Below are positions 25,785 to 34,529 of a stretch of DNA of 64,000 nt, one piece after another. The stretch spans positions 1 through 64,000 of the forward strand of contig DATLEZ010000133.1 of NCBI GenBank assembly GCA_035525055.1, given 5' to 3'. A program made the translations under genes and the position numbers. Numbering within the stretch: the first letter of the stretch is position 1; every line of letters begins with the position of its first letter. Under the pieces are notes generated by a model. It did no database searches. It saw only the letters and a program-made list of their open reading frames with translations, and was not told where the DNA came from. Origin of the DNA: DATEEG01 sp035525055. Its GTDB lineage: Bacteria > Actinomycetota > Acidimicrobiia > Spongiisociales > ZC4RG35.

Positions 25785-27920
25785 TTGAACATCCCGACTT
25801 TGCAGCCGACCGAGTTCGCGATCCCGCAGTCATACGCCCGGGTGGTCGAACTGGCCTACAACCTGTGGTGGTCCTGGAACTCGGCGGGTGCCAGCCTCTG
25901 GTCGAACCTCGACCCGGTGGCCTGGGAGAGTCATCACAACCCGATCGAGCTCCTGGAATCGATCGAGCCGAGTCGGTGGCAGGTTCTCGGGCAGATCGAA
26001 GCGGTCCAGGATCGGTATCTGACGGCGCTGACCGAGTTCAACCGATACCTCGAAGATGACGACAACTGGTATTCCCGCCAGGCAAAACCACTTTCGGCGC
26101 CCATCGCCTACTTCTGCACCGAGTTCGGTGTCCACTCCTCGGTTCCGTTCTATTCGGGAGGCTTGGGAATCCTGGCCGGCGATCACCTCAAATCCGCCTC
26201 GGACCTGGGTCTGCCGCTGATCGGAGTCGGGCTGCTCTTTCGGCGGGGCTATTTCCGCCAGGAGATCGAGGCCGGCGGCGAGCAGCAGCACATCTACCCC
26301 ACCCTCGACGTCCGTCGTCTCCCGGTGCGGCCCGTGGCCTCCCCGACCGGTGGTCAACTCAAGGTCGAAGTCGAGTTCCCGGGGCGCATCGTGAAGGCGG
26401 CGGTGTGGAAGCTCGACGTCGGACGCGTCCCTCTGATCCTGCTCGATACCGACATACCCGAGAATGACCTCTCCGATCGCCCTATCACCCACACGCTTTA
26501 CGTCCGAGGGCGGGAAATGCGCTTTTGCCAGGAAATGATCCTCGGCATCGGCGGTGTCCGGGCGCTCGAGGCCCTCGCCATCGAACCTTCGGCCTGGCAC
26601 GTCAACGAAGGCCACGCGGCCCTGGCGTTCCTGGAGCGGATACGGAGGCACCGGGCCGACGGGGTGGACATCGCCACCGTTCAGCAGTCGATCAAAGAGC
26701 ACAGCCTGTTCACCCTGCATACGCCGGTCCCAGCCGGCAACGAGGTGTTCGACGTCGGCATCGCCGCCCGCTACCTCGATCCTCTGCGACGCAAGATGGG
26801 CATGAGCGAGACCGAGCTAGCCGAACTTGGAACCTCCAACGGCGACCACAGCCAGTTCGACCTGGGAGCCCTGGCCATCCGCATGTCGTCGGTGGTCAAC
26901 GGCGTCAGCAAAACTCATGCCGAGGTTGCGACCCGCGACTGGCAACATCTCATCGGGGGGCCAGCGGCTGCAGTAACGAACGGCGTTCACACGCCGACCT
27001 GGATCGGCCGGGATGGTGGCAGGCTTCTCTCCAGCAGCCTGGGCCGAAACTGGCCCACGGTGCTGCTCGAAGACCCCGAGGCCGTCGAACAGATCACCCA
27101 GCTTCCCCTGCCAGACGTCTGGGCAGTTCACCAGGCGCGGAAGGAGATCTTCGTCAACTTCGCCCGGGGGAGGTTGCGTCGCCAGCTGGCTCGCCACGGG
27201 GCATCGCCCGAGGAGCTGCGCCAGGTCGACACTTTTCTTCCGGCCGATCGCCTCACTCTCGGTTTTGCCCGGAGGTTTGCGACCTACAAGCGGGCGACTC
27301 TCATGTTCACCGATCTGGGCCGACTTGAGGCGCTGGTGACCAACCCGGATCGACCGGTGCAGATCGTCTTCGCCGGAAAAGCTCATCCCGCCGATCGCCA
27401 TGGCCAGGACTTCATCAAGCGAATCGTTGAACTGTCGCGCACGCCGAGGCTCCAGGGCCACATCTTCATGCTGGAGGACTACAACGCCCGTACTGCCCGA
27501 TTCATGGTCCAGGGCGTAGACGTCTGGGTGAACAATCCCCGGCCGCCGATGGAGGCGTCGGGAACCTCGGGGATGAAGGCCGCTATCAACGGGACCCTCA
27601 ACCTGTCGGTGCTCGATGGCTGGTGGGTCGAGGGCTACACCGGGAAAAACGGGTGGGCATTCGGCTCGCCGGAGGGTCGCGAGGATTTCAATGCCGAGGA
27701 CAACGACGATGCCGCTGCCTTTTACAAGCTTCTCGAGAGCGAGATTGTCCCGCTCTATTACGAGCGGGACGAGGAGGGCCTGGCGCTGCGATGGACTGAG
27801 ATGATGAGGGAGTCGATCACTTCGACTATGGGTGCCTTCTCCACCCATCGCATGGTCGCCGACTACGCGCACCTGGGCTACTTTCCGATGGGAGCTAAGA
27901 CAACTCGGCCCTCACCCTGA
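25785..27920 (+). CDS. glgP: alpha-glucan (glycogen) phosphorylase, GT35
   Basis: 711 aa. It removes glucose units from glycogen as glucose-1-phosphate using PLP. The PLP lysine is Lys598 in SGTSGMKAAINGT, close to the family motif. The N-terminus (AYNLWWSWN) and length place it in the shorter bacterial/archaeal-type phosphorylases rather than the 800+ aa E. coli MalP type. Start taken as TTG 25785, with a TATCTT hexamer eight bases before it and no Shine-Dalgarno, consistent with a leaderless mRNA. The 3' end overlaps convergent queG by 26 nt. Confidence 0.93.
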   Translation: MNIPTLQPTEFAIPQSYARVVELAYNLWWSWNSAGASLWSNLDPVAWESHHNPIELLESIEPSRWQVLGQIEAVQDRYLTALTEFNRYLEDDDNWYSRQAKPLSAPIAYFCTEFGVHSSVPFYSGGLGILAGDHLKSASDLGLPLIGVGLLFRRGYFRQEIEAGGEQQHIYPTLDVRRLPVRPVASPTGGQLKVEVEFPGRIVKAAVWKLDVGRVPLILLDTDIPENDLSDRPITHTLYVRGREMRFCQEMILGIGGVRALEALAIEPSAWHVNEGHAALAFLERIRRHRADGVDIATVQQSIKEHSLFTLHTPVPAGNEVFDVGIAARYLDPLRRKMGMSETELAELGTSNGDHSQFDLGALAIRMSSVVNGVSKTHAEVATRDWQHLIGGPAAAVTNGVHTPTWIGRDGGRLLSSSLGRNWPTVLLEDPEAVEQITQLPLPDVWAVHQARKEIFVNFARGRLRRQLARHGASPEELRQVDTFLPADRLTLGFARRFATYKRATLMFTDLGRLEALVTNPDRPVQIVFAGKAHPADRHGQDFIKRIVELSRTPRLQGHIFMLEDYNARTARFMVQGVDVWVNNPRPPMEASGTSGMKAAINGTLNLSVLDGWWVEGYTGKNGWAFGSPEGREDFNAEDNDDAAAFYKLLESEIVPLYYERDEEGLALRWTEMMRESITSTMGAFSTHRMVADYAHLGYFPMGAKTTRPSP

Positions 27921-28977
27921 CATCGAGTTCGTCGGTACAGCGCTGGCCGAGGACCGCCCCGGCGGCATCGCCTCCGATCCGGGCGAGCGCCCAGACCGCA
28001 TGGGCCCGGAGTACCCAATCGGGATGACCGGCGTACAACGCGACCAAGGGAATGATCTCTTGGCTCGGCGAGTTCCCGGCGGCGATCAGGGCGTTTCTAC
28101 GGACGATTCCGGGGTCACGGTTTGGGATGAACCAATGCCCGAACCGGGTGAGGAGAGTCTGGTCCGAGGCCCGCAGAATCGACCGGAGGTCGAACCGCCC
28201 ACCAGGTTCGACGGTGCGTCTGACGAGCTTGCCCCCCGGCGGGCACGCGACCAGGCAATCGTCGCAGCCGTAGAGGCGGTCACCCATTGCAATCCGGTAC
28301 TCGGGCGGCACCAGCCCGGGCCGTTGCGCCCACGCCGCGAGGCATCGCTCGGCATCGAGCACGCCCGGCGCAGCCAGCGCCCCGGTTGGACAGGCCGGAA
28401 GGCACGCCGAGCAGGCTCCGCAGTCGCGATCCAGTGGTTGGTCGGGCACCAATTCGGCGTCGGTAATCACCGACCCGATGACCGCCCAGGGTCCAATACC
28501 CGGGATCAGCACCATCGTGTTCTTGCCCCACCAACCAAGCCCGGCCCGGACGGCGGCCGCACGGTCGACGAGGCGATTGTCATCGCAGAGGACTTCGGCC
28601 CGGTAGCCCTCGGCCCGCAGAAGGACGGCGATGTCCTCGAGCCCGCGCCGGAGGGGCTCGTACCCGTCGCCCGCCGCCACCCTCGACACTCTTCCGGTCG
28701 GCACGTTCGAATCCAGTTCGAGGTCAGGCGACCCTGACTCCGGAAGGTAGGCCCGCGCCACCACCACCAGGGTCCGACCCCAAGGAAAGCTCAGCCTTGG
28801 CGCGGTTGCTGTGGCCGGGTCGCGATAAGTGAATCCGAGCCTCGATGACATGCCGTTGTCGATTCGCCGGCGCATCGACAATTCGACTTCGGGAAATGCC
28901 TCGGTACCGGCGAAGCCGACCCGGTCGAGGCCGGAGCCCTTCGCGATCGCCTCTACCCGGCGGCGGAGTCCTTCCAC
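27895..28977 (-). CDS. queG: epoxyqueuosine reductase
   Basis: 360 aa. QueG reduces epoxyqueuosine in tRNA to queuosine using cobalamin and two [4Fe-4S] clusters. The ferredoxin-like cysteines are Cys186, 189, 192 and 196 (CGACSACLPACP) and Cys238, 241 and 245 (CDDCLVACP), plus Cys212. GWWGKNT and a C-terminal HEAT-like repeat (HPDWVLRAHAVWALARIG) also fit. No other queuosine gene is in the window. It overlaps the upstream Cys-rich gene by 25 nt. Confidence 0.92.
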   Translation of the reverse strand: MEGLRRRVEAIAKGSGLDRVGFAGTEAFPEVELSMRRRIDNGMSSRLGFTYRDPATATAPRLSFPWGRTLVVVARAYLPESGSPDLELDSNVPTGRVSRVAAGDGYEPLRRGLEDIAVLLRAEGYRAEVLCDDNRLVDRAAAVRAGLGWWGKNTMVLIPGIGPWAVIGSVITDAELVPDQPLDRDCGACSACLPACPTGALAAPGVLDAERCLAAWAQRPGLVPPEYRIAMGDRLYGCDDCLVACPPGGKLVRRTVEPGGRFDLRSILRASDQTLLTRFGHWFIPNRDPGIVRRNALIAAGNSPSQEIIPLVALYAGHPDWVLRAHAVWALARIGGDAAGAVLGQRCTDELDVRVRAELS

Positions 28978-29186
28978 GGTTCGACCGTAGCCGGTCGGGC
29001 CGCTCTTGGAACGAGGCGCAGTTGGGGAACGAGGCCGGCCTCGGCCAGGGTGGACAGTGCGTCAGCCTCGTCCTCGTCAAGGTTCAGAGGCTCCTCGTCG
29101 ACGAAGCCTTCCTTGAAGATGACGGAGATGACGCAATCGTCACAGGCAATGTCCTTGGCCAGGCAAGTTTCACAATCAATGAGCAT
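28953..29186 (-). CDS. small Cys-rich conserved protein
   Basis: 77 aa from ATG 29186. The N-terminus MLIDCETCLAKDIACDDCVI carries two CxxC pairs, suggesting a zinc or Fe-S site, followed by an acidic helix (DEDEADALSTLAEAGLVP). Short proteins of this pattern are conserved in actinobacteria, but I know no function. Overlap with queG suggests co-translation. Codons upstream to 29333 translate a word palindrome and are rejected. Confidence 0.7.
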   Translation of the reverse strand: MLIDCETCLAKDIACDDCVISVIFKEGFVDEEPLNLDEDEADALSTLAEAGLVPQLRLVPRAARPATVEPWKDSAAG

Positions 29187-29213
29187 GGAGCGAACGTATC
29201 GGGTGCCCCTGAC

Positions 29214-29288
29214 AAAAAAGAGTGGTACGTGGTACGTGGTACGTGTCAGAACTCGAGCTGGCTCGACGTACCACGTACCACGTACCAC
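29214..29288 (-). terminator. GTACCAC palindrome acting as intrinsic terminator
   Basis: Perfect 23-bp inverted repeat: TGGTACG words at 29222-29244 pair with CGTACCA words at 29266-29288 across a 21-nt loop. Reading the minus strand, the stem is followed at once by TCTTTTTTG (221-213), the U-run of a Rho-independent terminator. It lies 26 bp after the NDH-2 stop and before the Cys-rich gene. Confidence 0.8.
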
Positions 29289-29313
29289 CCTTGAGTCGAC
29301 CCGCGCCCGAGCC

Positions 29314-30552
29314 TTACCGTGGGCCCAAGTCACTGCTTGGGATCCAGGCGACGTCTGGAGGGAAGATCATGTCCAGCGTCCAGTCGAGGGCGACCCGGGC
29401 CTTGCGAAGGAAGGTCGGTAGCTGCATCAGGTAGTAGGTCCTCCACAAGAACCACCCGATAAGACCGGACACCGGGATTCCCAGGACTCTTCCCACCGCA
29501 TTGCGATGTCCCAGGGAGACCAACTCTCCTTTGGTCCCGTATGAGAATTCGGGCACGCCCTTGTCACCGCGCTGCAGAGCCAGCAGATGCCGGCCCAGGT
29601 AGCGGCCTTGACGCAGGGCGAACTGGGCGGTCGGCGGCGAGATCAGACCGCCACCCGACGGGACCAGCGCCACGTCACCCACCGCATATACCCCTGGGGC
29701 CGCTCGCATATGGCCGTCGACGACCAGTTTTCCTCTGACCGTTGGCAGGCCAATCTCGGCGACCAGTGGACTGGGTCGGATGCCGGCGGCCCAGACCACG
29801 GTGGCGGCCTCGATCACCTCACCGCTGGCCAGTCGGACCCCGCGGTCGGTGACCTCAGCAACCGCGGATCCGAGAGTGAGGCTGACACCGCGCGATTTCA
29901 ACGCCCGGGCAGCCGAAGCCGACAGCGACTCCGACAATGCCGGAGTGACTCGCTCCACAGCGTCGACCAGGGTCACCTGCGGGGTCGGGGCATCTCGATA
30001 GAACCGCCTGGAGGCCTCGCGGACGAAGTCGCCCAGTGCTGCGGCCAACTCAGCTCCCGAGTATCCGGCTCCAACCACCACCAGCTTCGTCAGCCAGGGA
30101 TCCCGGTCCAGTGAAGCCCCTTCGAGCAGAGCCAGCACCCGGTTTCGGACCCGCAGAGCGTCGGAAATCCCCTTGAACCCGAGAGCATGCTCCTCCACCC
30201 CGGCTACTCCGTAGGTATGCGGGACTGAGCCAAGGGCGATGACGAGGACATCCCCCTCGACGGTGACCGGGCTGGCCCCGAAAACAGGTTGGACGGTGAC
30301 CGCCTTTCTCTCGGGATCGATCGCGACAACCTCGCCTTGTACCAGGGCGGCGTGAGGAGCAAGCTGGCGAATCGGAGTCACGATGTGTCGTGGATCGACA
30401 TCGCCGATGGCTGCTTCCGCCAGCATGGGCGTGAATAGGAGGAAATTGTCCATTGAAACGATGGTCACAGAAGTCTGCGACCCGAGCTGTCTGGCCACGG
30501 CCGATCCGGAGAATCCCCCACCCACGATCACGACTCGGGGCAGTGCCGGCAT
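29314..30552 (-). CDS. type II NADH:quinone oxidoreductase (NDH-2 like)
   Basis: 412 aa from ATG 30552. Two Rossmann motifs, VVIVGGGFSGSAVA (7-20, FAD) and VVVGAGYSGAELA (about 160-172, NADH), identify a two-dinucleotide-binding flavoprotein. The 'GVYAVGDVA' FAD block near residue 290 and a C-terminal amphipathic/hydrophobic stretch (SGLIGWFLWRTYYLMQLP) that would bind the membrane surface fit NDH-2, which passes electrons from NADH to quinone without pumping protons. A related sulfide:quinone oxidoreductase is less likely: the usual conserved Cys residues are absent. It is followed by a palindrome terminator. Confidence 0.88.
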   Translation of the reverse strand: MPALPRVVIVGGGFSGSAVARQLGSQTSVTIVSMDNFLLFTPMLAEAAIGDVDPRHIVTPIRQLAPHAALVQGEVVAIDPERKAVTVQPVFGASPVTVEGDVLVIALGSVPHTYGVAGVEEHALGFKGISDALRVRNRVLALLEGASLDRDPWLTKLVVVGAGYSGAELAAALGDFVREASRRFYRDAPTPQVTLVDAVERVTPALSESLSASAARALKSRGVSLTLGSAVAEVTDRGVRLASGEVIEAATVVWAAGIRPSPLVAEIGLPTVRGKLVVDGHMRAAPGVYAVGDVALVPSGGGLISPPTAQFALRQGRYLGRHLLALQRGDKGVPEFSYGTKGELVSLGHRNAVGRVLGIPVSGLIGWFLWRTYYLMQLPTFLRKARVALDWTLDMIFPPDVAWIPSSDLGPR

Positions 30553-30667
30553 CACGACCTGAAGGTACGACCGCGGGCGACCCGAAGCCAATCGAGTCTG
30601 GAAGGACCCGCATGCCGGCGACGCCGCGGCGAACCCTTTGCCTGTCAGGCAGGAGTCGCCAACGGCT

Positions 30668-32470
30668 TCATCGGATGAGGGTGGTTCGGGGCGCTTGGGG
30701 GAACTCGACTGCTCGCCCAAAAGCCGGTTGGACAACCAAGAAGCCGCTGCCGCGGACAATGAGCCGGTCAGCGATCCACTGGGCATCGGTCTGGTTTTGG
30801 CCGGAGGTGCCCGAGTAGTCGGCGGCGGCAAGAGGAGTGAAGAACACGCCCTCCAGTCTCAGACCGGCCTGACCGGCCCAGTCGCTGGTGGTCGGGGAAT
30901 CAGACCATAGGGCGAGGTCGTCGAACTTGTAGCCGTCGAGGTCGGGTGCCACCCACGTAATTGAACCGCTGCCGCCGACCATCGAGATACTCGAGGTCCT
31001 GGAGAGATACACCATGGTGTGGTTGAAGGTGAGGGAGCTCGCACCCGCCTTGCTCAAGGTTCCGTTGCGGAAGAAGGCATAGCCGGGATTGCTGGGGGTG
31101 TTCTGAACGTTGACGTGCCCGGACCCAGTAATCGTGACCTTGCCGTCGAATACAACACTGCCATTGATGGTGACCGAGGTCTTGACTGTGAATGTTGAGC
31201 AATCAATCCACCAGTTGCCATTGACCACGATCGGCGGGCTGGAGGATGGAAGGTTGCAGGAGTAGCCGGCGCTGGTCCACCGGTTGAAGCCGACCGGGGC
31301 GCCTGTCTTGCCGACCGAGCTGATGAGGTCGTGGATATGGGGGGCTGGGGTGGCCACGCATCCGGGGATGTTCTGCTCGTTGGCGACCGTCAGCGCAGCC
31401 GTTGCCCACTCCAAAGACGAACTAAGGGAGCTGTAGTTGGCCTGGCAGTTGTACCGATGGTCGACAGGGGCACGGGTGAGGCGGGCGGGAAGTGCGGTGG
31501 GTTCGGGGTTGGGGCGATTGGCGCCGTTGGCTCCCGGCGTGCAGGCCGGGGTGTTGGCCCGGCTCGGTCCGCAACCGGGCGTGCCGGGAGCGAAGGTCAT
31601 GACGAGTCCACAACCGAATCCCTCGAGGAGCCCGCTTGGTCCGACGATGGCGGTGCCTGTCTGATTGGAACAGCCAGCCGGGCCGTCGGCTCGTAGGAGC
31701 GAACCGGACCCGTCGATGTCGATGACTCCGTCGTTGGTGCACCCGGCGCTCCCATCGGAGTCGGCGGCGACGATACCCTGCACCAGTGTGGCGACTCCGG
31801 GTCCGCCCCCGTCGGGATTGATAACGGCTTTGACGATCACCCCGCCATTTCCCGTTGTCTGGATGGACTGGCAGCCGGAACGGTCCAGGACCAGCAGGTT
31901 GATCGGCACCGCCCCGCCGGCCAGCTTCGCGGTCGCCACCGTGTGCACGGTGGTGGGACCCTCGCTGATGCCCAGGACACGTGAGAAGGTTCCCTCGTGC
32001 ATGGCCGTCATCTCCAGACCAACTCGTTCGCAGGCAAGGTTGTCGTCTGGGTCGACGGCTTGAGACGATGCCCCGAGCAATCCTGAAGTCATCAAGGCGT
32101 GCCCATTGGGCACTGGATAGACAAAGTTGATCGTGAACCGCCCGGAATCCTGGCTGAATTCGGCGGCGACAAAGGGGTTGCAGGCGCTAGCGAAGGTTGC
32201 GCACCCCGACGTGTTGAGAGGCAGCAGTCCCGGTGTGTTGAGAGCTACATAGGCCAAGGCAGTCTCACACGCGTCTCGTCCATTGCTGCTAGCGAGATCG
32301 AGGGCGCCGGCGGCGGCAGCGGTGTCGGTGACCTTCTGGTCGGCCGCTCGGTCGAGGCGAATCGCCGCCAGATCGATGGCGAAGGCAGCAACCCCGAGGA
32401 GCAGGAACATCGATATCGCCACCAGGACCAGCACATAGCCCTTCTCGGGGTCACGGTCAGTTCGCCTCAT
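30668..32470 (-). CDS. TadG-like pilus/secretion-associated protein
   Basis: 600 aa. The N-terminus (EKGYVLVLVAISMFLLLGVA) is a TadE/G-type prepilin-like helix (about 10-32) retained in the membrane. 'AFAIDLAAIRLDRAADQKVTDTAAAAGALD' is the TadG-like signature. The long outer region is rich in Gly, Ser and Thr, contains paired cysteines, and its last third (residues ~430-560) reads as short strands like a polymer-type beta-helix. Start overlaps the TadE gene. No Tad motor, usher or Flp pilin is in the window, so it may serve another secretion system or surface structure. Confidence 0.8.
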   Translation of the reverse strand: MRRTDRDPEKGYVLVLVAISMFLLLGVAAFAIDLAAIRLDRAADQKVTDTAAAAGALDLASSNGRDACETALAYVALNTPGLLPLNTSGCATFASACNPFVAAEFSQDSGRFTINFVYPVPNGHALMTSGLLGASSQAVDPDDNLACERVGLEMTAMHEGTFSRVLGISEGPTTVHTVATAKLAGGAVPINLLVLDRSGCQSIQTTGNGGVIVKAVINPDGGGPGVATLVQGIVAADSDGSAGCTNDGVIDIDGSGSLLRADGPAGCSNQTGTAIVGPSGLLEGFGCGLVMTFAPGTPGCGPSRANTPACTPGANGANRPNPEPTALPARLTRAPVDHRYNCQANYSSLSSSLEWATAALTVANEQNIPGCVATPAPHIHDLISSVGKTGAPVGFNRWTSAGYSCNLPSSSPPIVVNGNWWIDCSTFTVKTSVTINGSVVFDGKVTITGSGHVNVQNTPSNPGYAFFRNGTLSKAGASSLTFNHTMVYLSRTSSISMVGGSGSITWVAPDLDGYKFDDLALWSDSPTTSDWAGQAGLRLEGVFFTPLAAADYSGTSGQNQTDAQWIADRLIVRGSGFLVVQPAFGRAVEFPQAPRTTLIR

Positions 32471-33021
32471 GAGCCCTCCCGTTCGAAACGGGCCGCAGCG
32501 GGCGCCTCCAAGGTGACGTTGACAGCGAATACGACGGTCTGGATGGTTGCTTCCCGCCTTGCAACCACCTGGACACGTCTCTCGTCGTTCGGCCGACCGT
32601 CGCTAAAGCAATCGAGACCGGCCTGGGGGCTTCCCGTCACTCCCAGGTTTTCGACGAGCCGCTTGGTCTGGTCGTTGGCGCCGGCTCCGGCGGGGTGGAC
32701 ATAGGCGACACAGATGTATTGACCGGCCACGCCGGTACCCAGGTCGCCTACTGCCGCCGCTCGAGTCACGTCCAGCACCTTGTCGAGCCACACGTCGAGA
32801 TCGGTACCGACCGGCAACGTGGCTCCAAACCGGGTCGATTCCCGGGCTGCGGTCTGCAGGGACGTGTACTGACCGTAAGCAAGGGCCGCCGTAACCGTCC
32901 CCAGCAGCAGCATCAAAAGCAACATCATGACGAAGGCGGCCTCGACCAGCGCGGCCCCTCTCTCCCCGCTGGCAATCGCTTCCGGTGTCGCCTTGGCCGT
33001 TCTCGGCCGGTCCTTGATCAA
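32467..33021 (-). CDS. TadE-like protein
   Basis: 184 aa. After about 18 residues comes GERGAALVEAAFVMMLLLML, the TadE family core: a Gly/Glu-containing prepilin-like cleavage region followed by a transmembrane helix. The rest is a small periplasmic or external domain with two cysteines (YICVAY, LDCFSD). The TTG start overlaps the upstream stop (TTGA), and its own stop overlaps the TadG-like start. Part of a four-gene sigma-controlled module. Confidence 0.82.
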   Translation of the reverse strand: MIKDRPRTAKATPEAIASGERGAALVEAAFVMMLLLMLLLGTVTAALAYGQYTSLQTAARESTRFGATLPVGTDLDVWLDKVLDVTRAAAVGDLGTGVAGQYICVAYVHPAGAGANDQTKRLVENLGVTGSPQAGLDCFSDGRPNDERRVQVVARREATIQTVVFAVNVTLEAPAAARFEREGS

Positions 33022-33884
33022 GGCAGCCCCGCGGGTGGGCCGCGGTCCGGAGGTGGTCCGTTGGGATCGTTGGCGGGGGGACCGGCATCGTCAGGAGGAC
33101 CGGCATCGTCAGGAGGACCGGAGTCTTCAGCACTGCCGAGACCGAAGGCGGCGGGGCCGGGAATGACAAGGATGGGCTTTTCTCCGCATCCCTCAGCGGG
33201 GTCGAACTCATCCTCGGTGGAGGTGTCAGGGTTGTTCTGAGTGCTCCCACGGCCCGAGGCGTTGTAGGCAACACAGTCAGTCCAGGCATCCAGAGCAGTG
33301 GTGTAGCTGCGGATAGCGTCTTGCACCGCTTTGGCGAACAGTTCAGTGTTGCCGGCCAATTCCTCGGCGAAAGCCTGATTGGCTGCGGCGATCGCCTGAC
33401 CAGCCGCTGCCTCCCCGGGCAGGTCGTCGTCCCCGCTCGGGAGGTTGATTCCAATATGGGCTGCCATCCCGGCGATCGCAGCTTGGGCTGGAGCGGGGAG
33501 ATTGCCGGTAGCGGCGCTGGCGATGCCCCCGCCCATTAGGACTGCGGCAAGGCCGACGGCGGCGGCCTTGGTCACCAAGCGGCGTTTGCGGGCGGTCAAC
33601 GTTCCGGCGGTCGTTGCTCGAGCGCCGCGCGCCCTTTCGCCTCTCTGGGCGGTTCCGGCGTCCGAGTGTGTCACACGAGCGGCTTGGGCCAGCATCCGCA
33701 CATGGCGGCGGGCCCGCTGGGCATCAACCGGCGTGGTCGCGATGGACCTGGCATCAGCAACGAAGCTCGCCAGGGCGAAGCCTTCCTCGGAGAAGTCCAA
33801 CCCGTTGAGAATCGCCTCAACCTGATCGTCCGTGTAGTCGCCGAAGTCGTTCATCTCAGACATGTAATCGTCGGAGATGTTCAA
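33018..33884 (-). CDS. membrane protein co-encoded with ECF sigma factor (possible anti-sigma factor)
   Basis: 288 aa. Layout: acidic N-terminal cytoplasmic part (about 1-100), one transmembrane helix (about 103-125, KAAAVGLAAVLMGGGIASAA), an outer Ala-rich helical part and a Pro/Asp/Gly-rich tail with repeats of GPPDDA. The position right after an ECF sigma gene, and the 'single helix plus short outer domain' build, resemble DUF5667-type or other anti-sigma proteins, but no zinc-binding HxxxCxxC motif is present. Start TTG 33884 overlaps the sigma stop (TTGA); ATG 33863 is an alternative. Confidence 0.65.
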   Translation of the reverse strand: MNISDDYMSEMNDFGDYTDDQVEAILNGLDFSEEGFALASFVADARSIATTPVDAQRARRHVRMLAQAARVTHSDAGTAQRGERARGARATTAGTLTARKRRLVTKAAAVGLAAVLMGGGIASAATGNLPAPAQAAIAGMAAHIGINLPSGDDDLPGEAAAGQAIAAANQAFAEELAGNTELFAKAVQDAIRSYTTALDAWTDCVAYNASGRGSTQNNPDTSTEDEFDPAEGCGEKPILVIPGPAAFGLGSAEDSGPPDDAGPPDDAGPPANDPNGPPPDRGPPAGLP

Positions 33885-34423
33885 ATGGGTACGGCCTCGC
33901 GCAGATTTCTTTGGATGGTCTGCAGCGCCCGTCGCTGAAGTGCCTTGACCGCACCTATGGTCTTACCCAAGACAATTGCGACCCCCTCGACGGTGATACC
34001 TCCCATGATGCGAAGCAGGAGAACATCTCGTTGATCGGGAACAAGACACTCGAGAGTGGCGGTGATCCGCTCCTCTGTGAGTCGATCCATCACGATCAGT
34101 GCTGGATCTTGCGACGGTCCTGATTCCCAATCGGCCACCAACTCAAGGGGCCGACGGCCGGAAGCTCGGCGTTCGTCGATCATTCGTCGATGGGCAATGG
34201 TGAAAATCCACGACCGAAAACCGGTGACATCACCCGAGAACGAGCTGAGGTTGCGGGCCACCTGCAGGAACACCTCACCGAGGAGATCCTCAGGTTCGGT
34301 CGCACCCCGGACACGTAGATAGCCCAAAACAGGTCCAGCCAGCTCACCGTACAACCGCGACCAGGCCCACTCGTCGCCAGCTCGAGCGGCCTCCAACACG
34401 GCATTGAACTCCTTCGGATCCAC
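33881..34423 (-). CDS. ECF-type RNA polymerase sigma factor
   Basis: 180 aa from GTG 34423. Sigma region 2 (about 12-80) includes LYGELAGPVLGYLRVRGATE and 'FRSWIFTIAHRRMIDERR'. Region 4 (about 118-172) has the helix-turn-helix LVPDQRDVLLLRIMGGITVE through KTIGAVKALQRRAL. It heads a coupled cluster with a membrane protein, TadE and TadG-like genes, so it probably drives its own operon in response to an envelope signal. No clear promoter motif of its own was found in the 106-base upstream gap. Confidence 0.9.
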   Translation of the reverse strand: MDPKEFNAVLEAARAGDEWAWSRLYGELAGPVLGYLRVRGATEPEDLLGEVFLQVARNLSSFSGDVTGFRSWIFTIAHRRMIDERRASGRRPLELVADWESGPSQDPALIVMDRLTEERITATLECLVPDQRDVLLLRIMGGITVEGVAIVLGKTIGAVKALQRRALQTIQRNLREAVPI

Positions 34424-34529
34424 ATCGTCTCATCGACCAAACTGTTGATTTCCTGTAATTCCCGGTCATATGGCTGCCATCGGTGCCGGGCGGGAACTCG
34501 ACCCCGGCTGACGCCCGGTCGAGAAGGGG

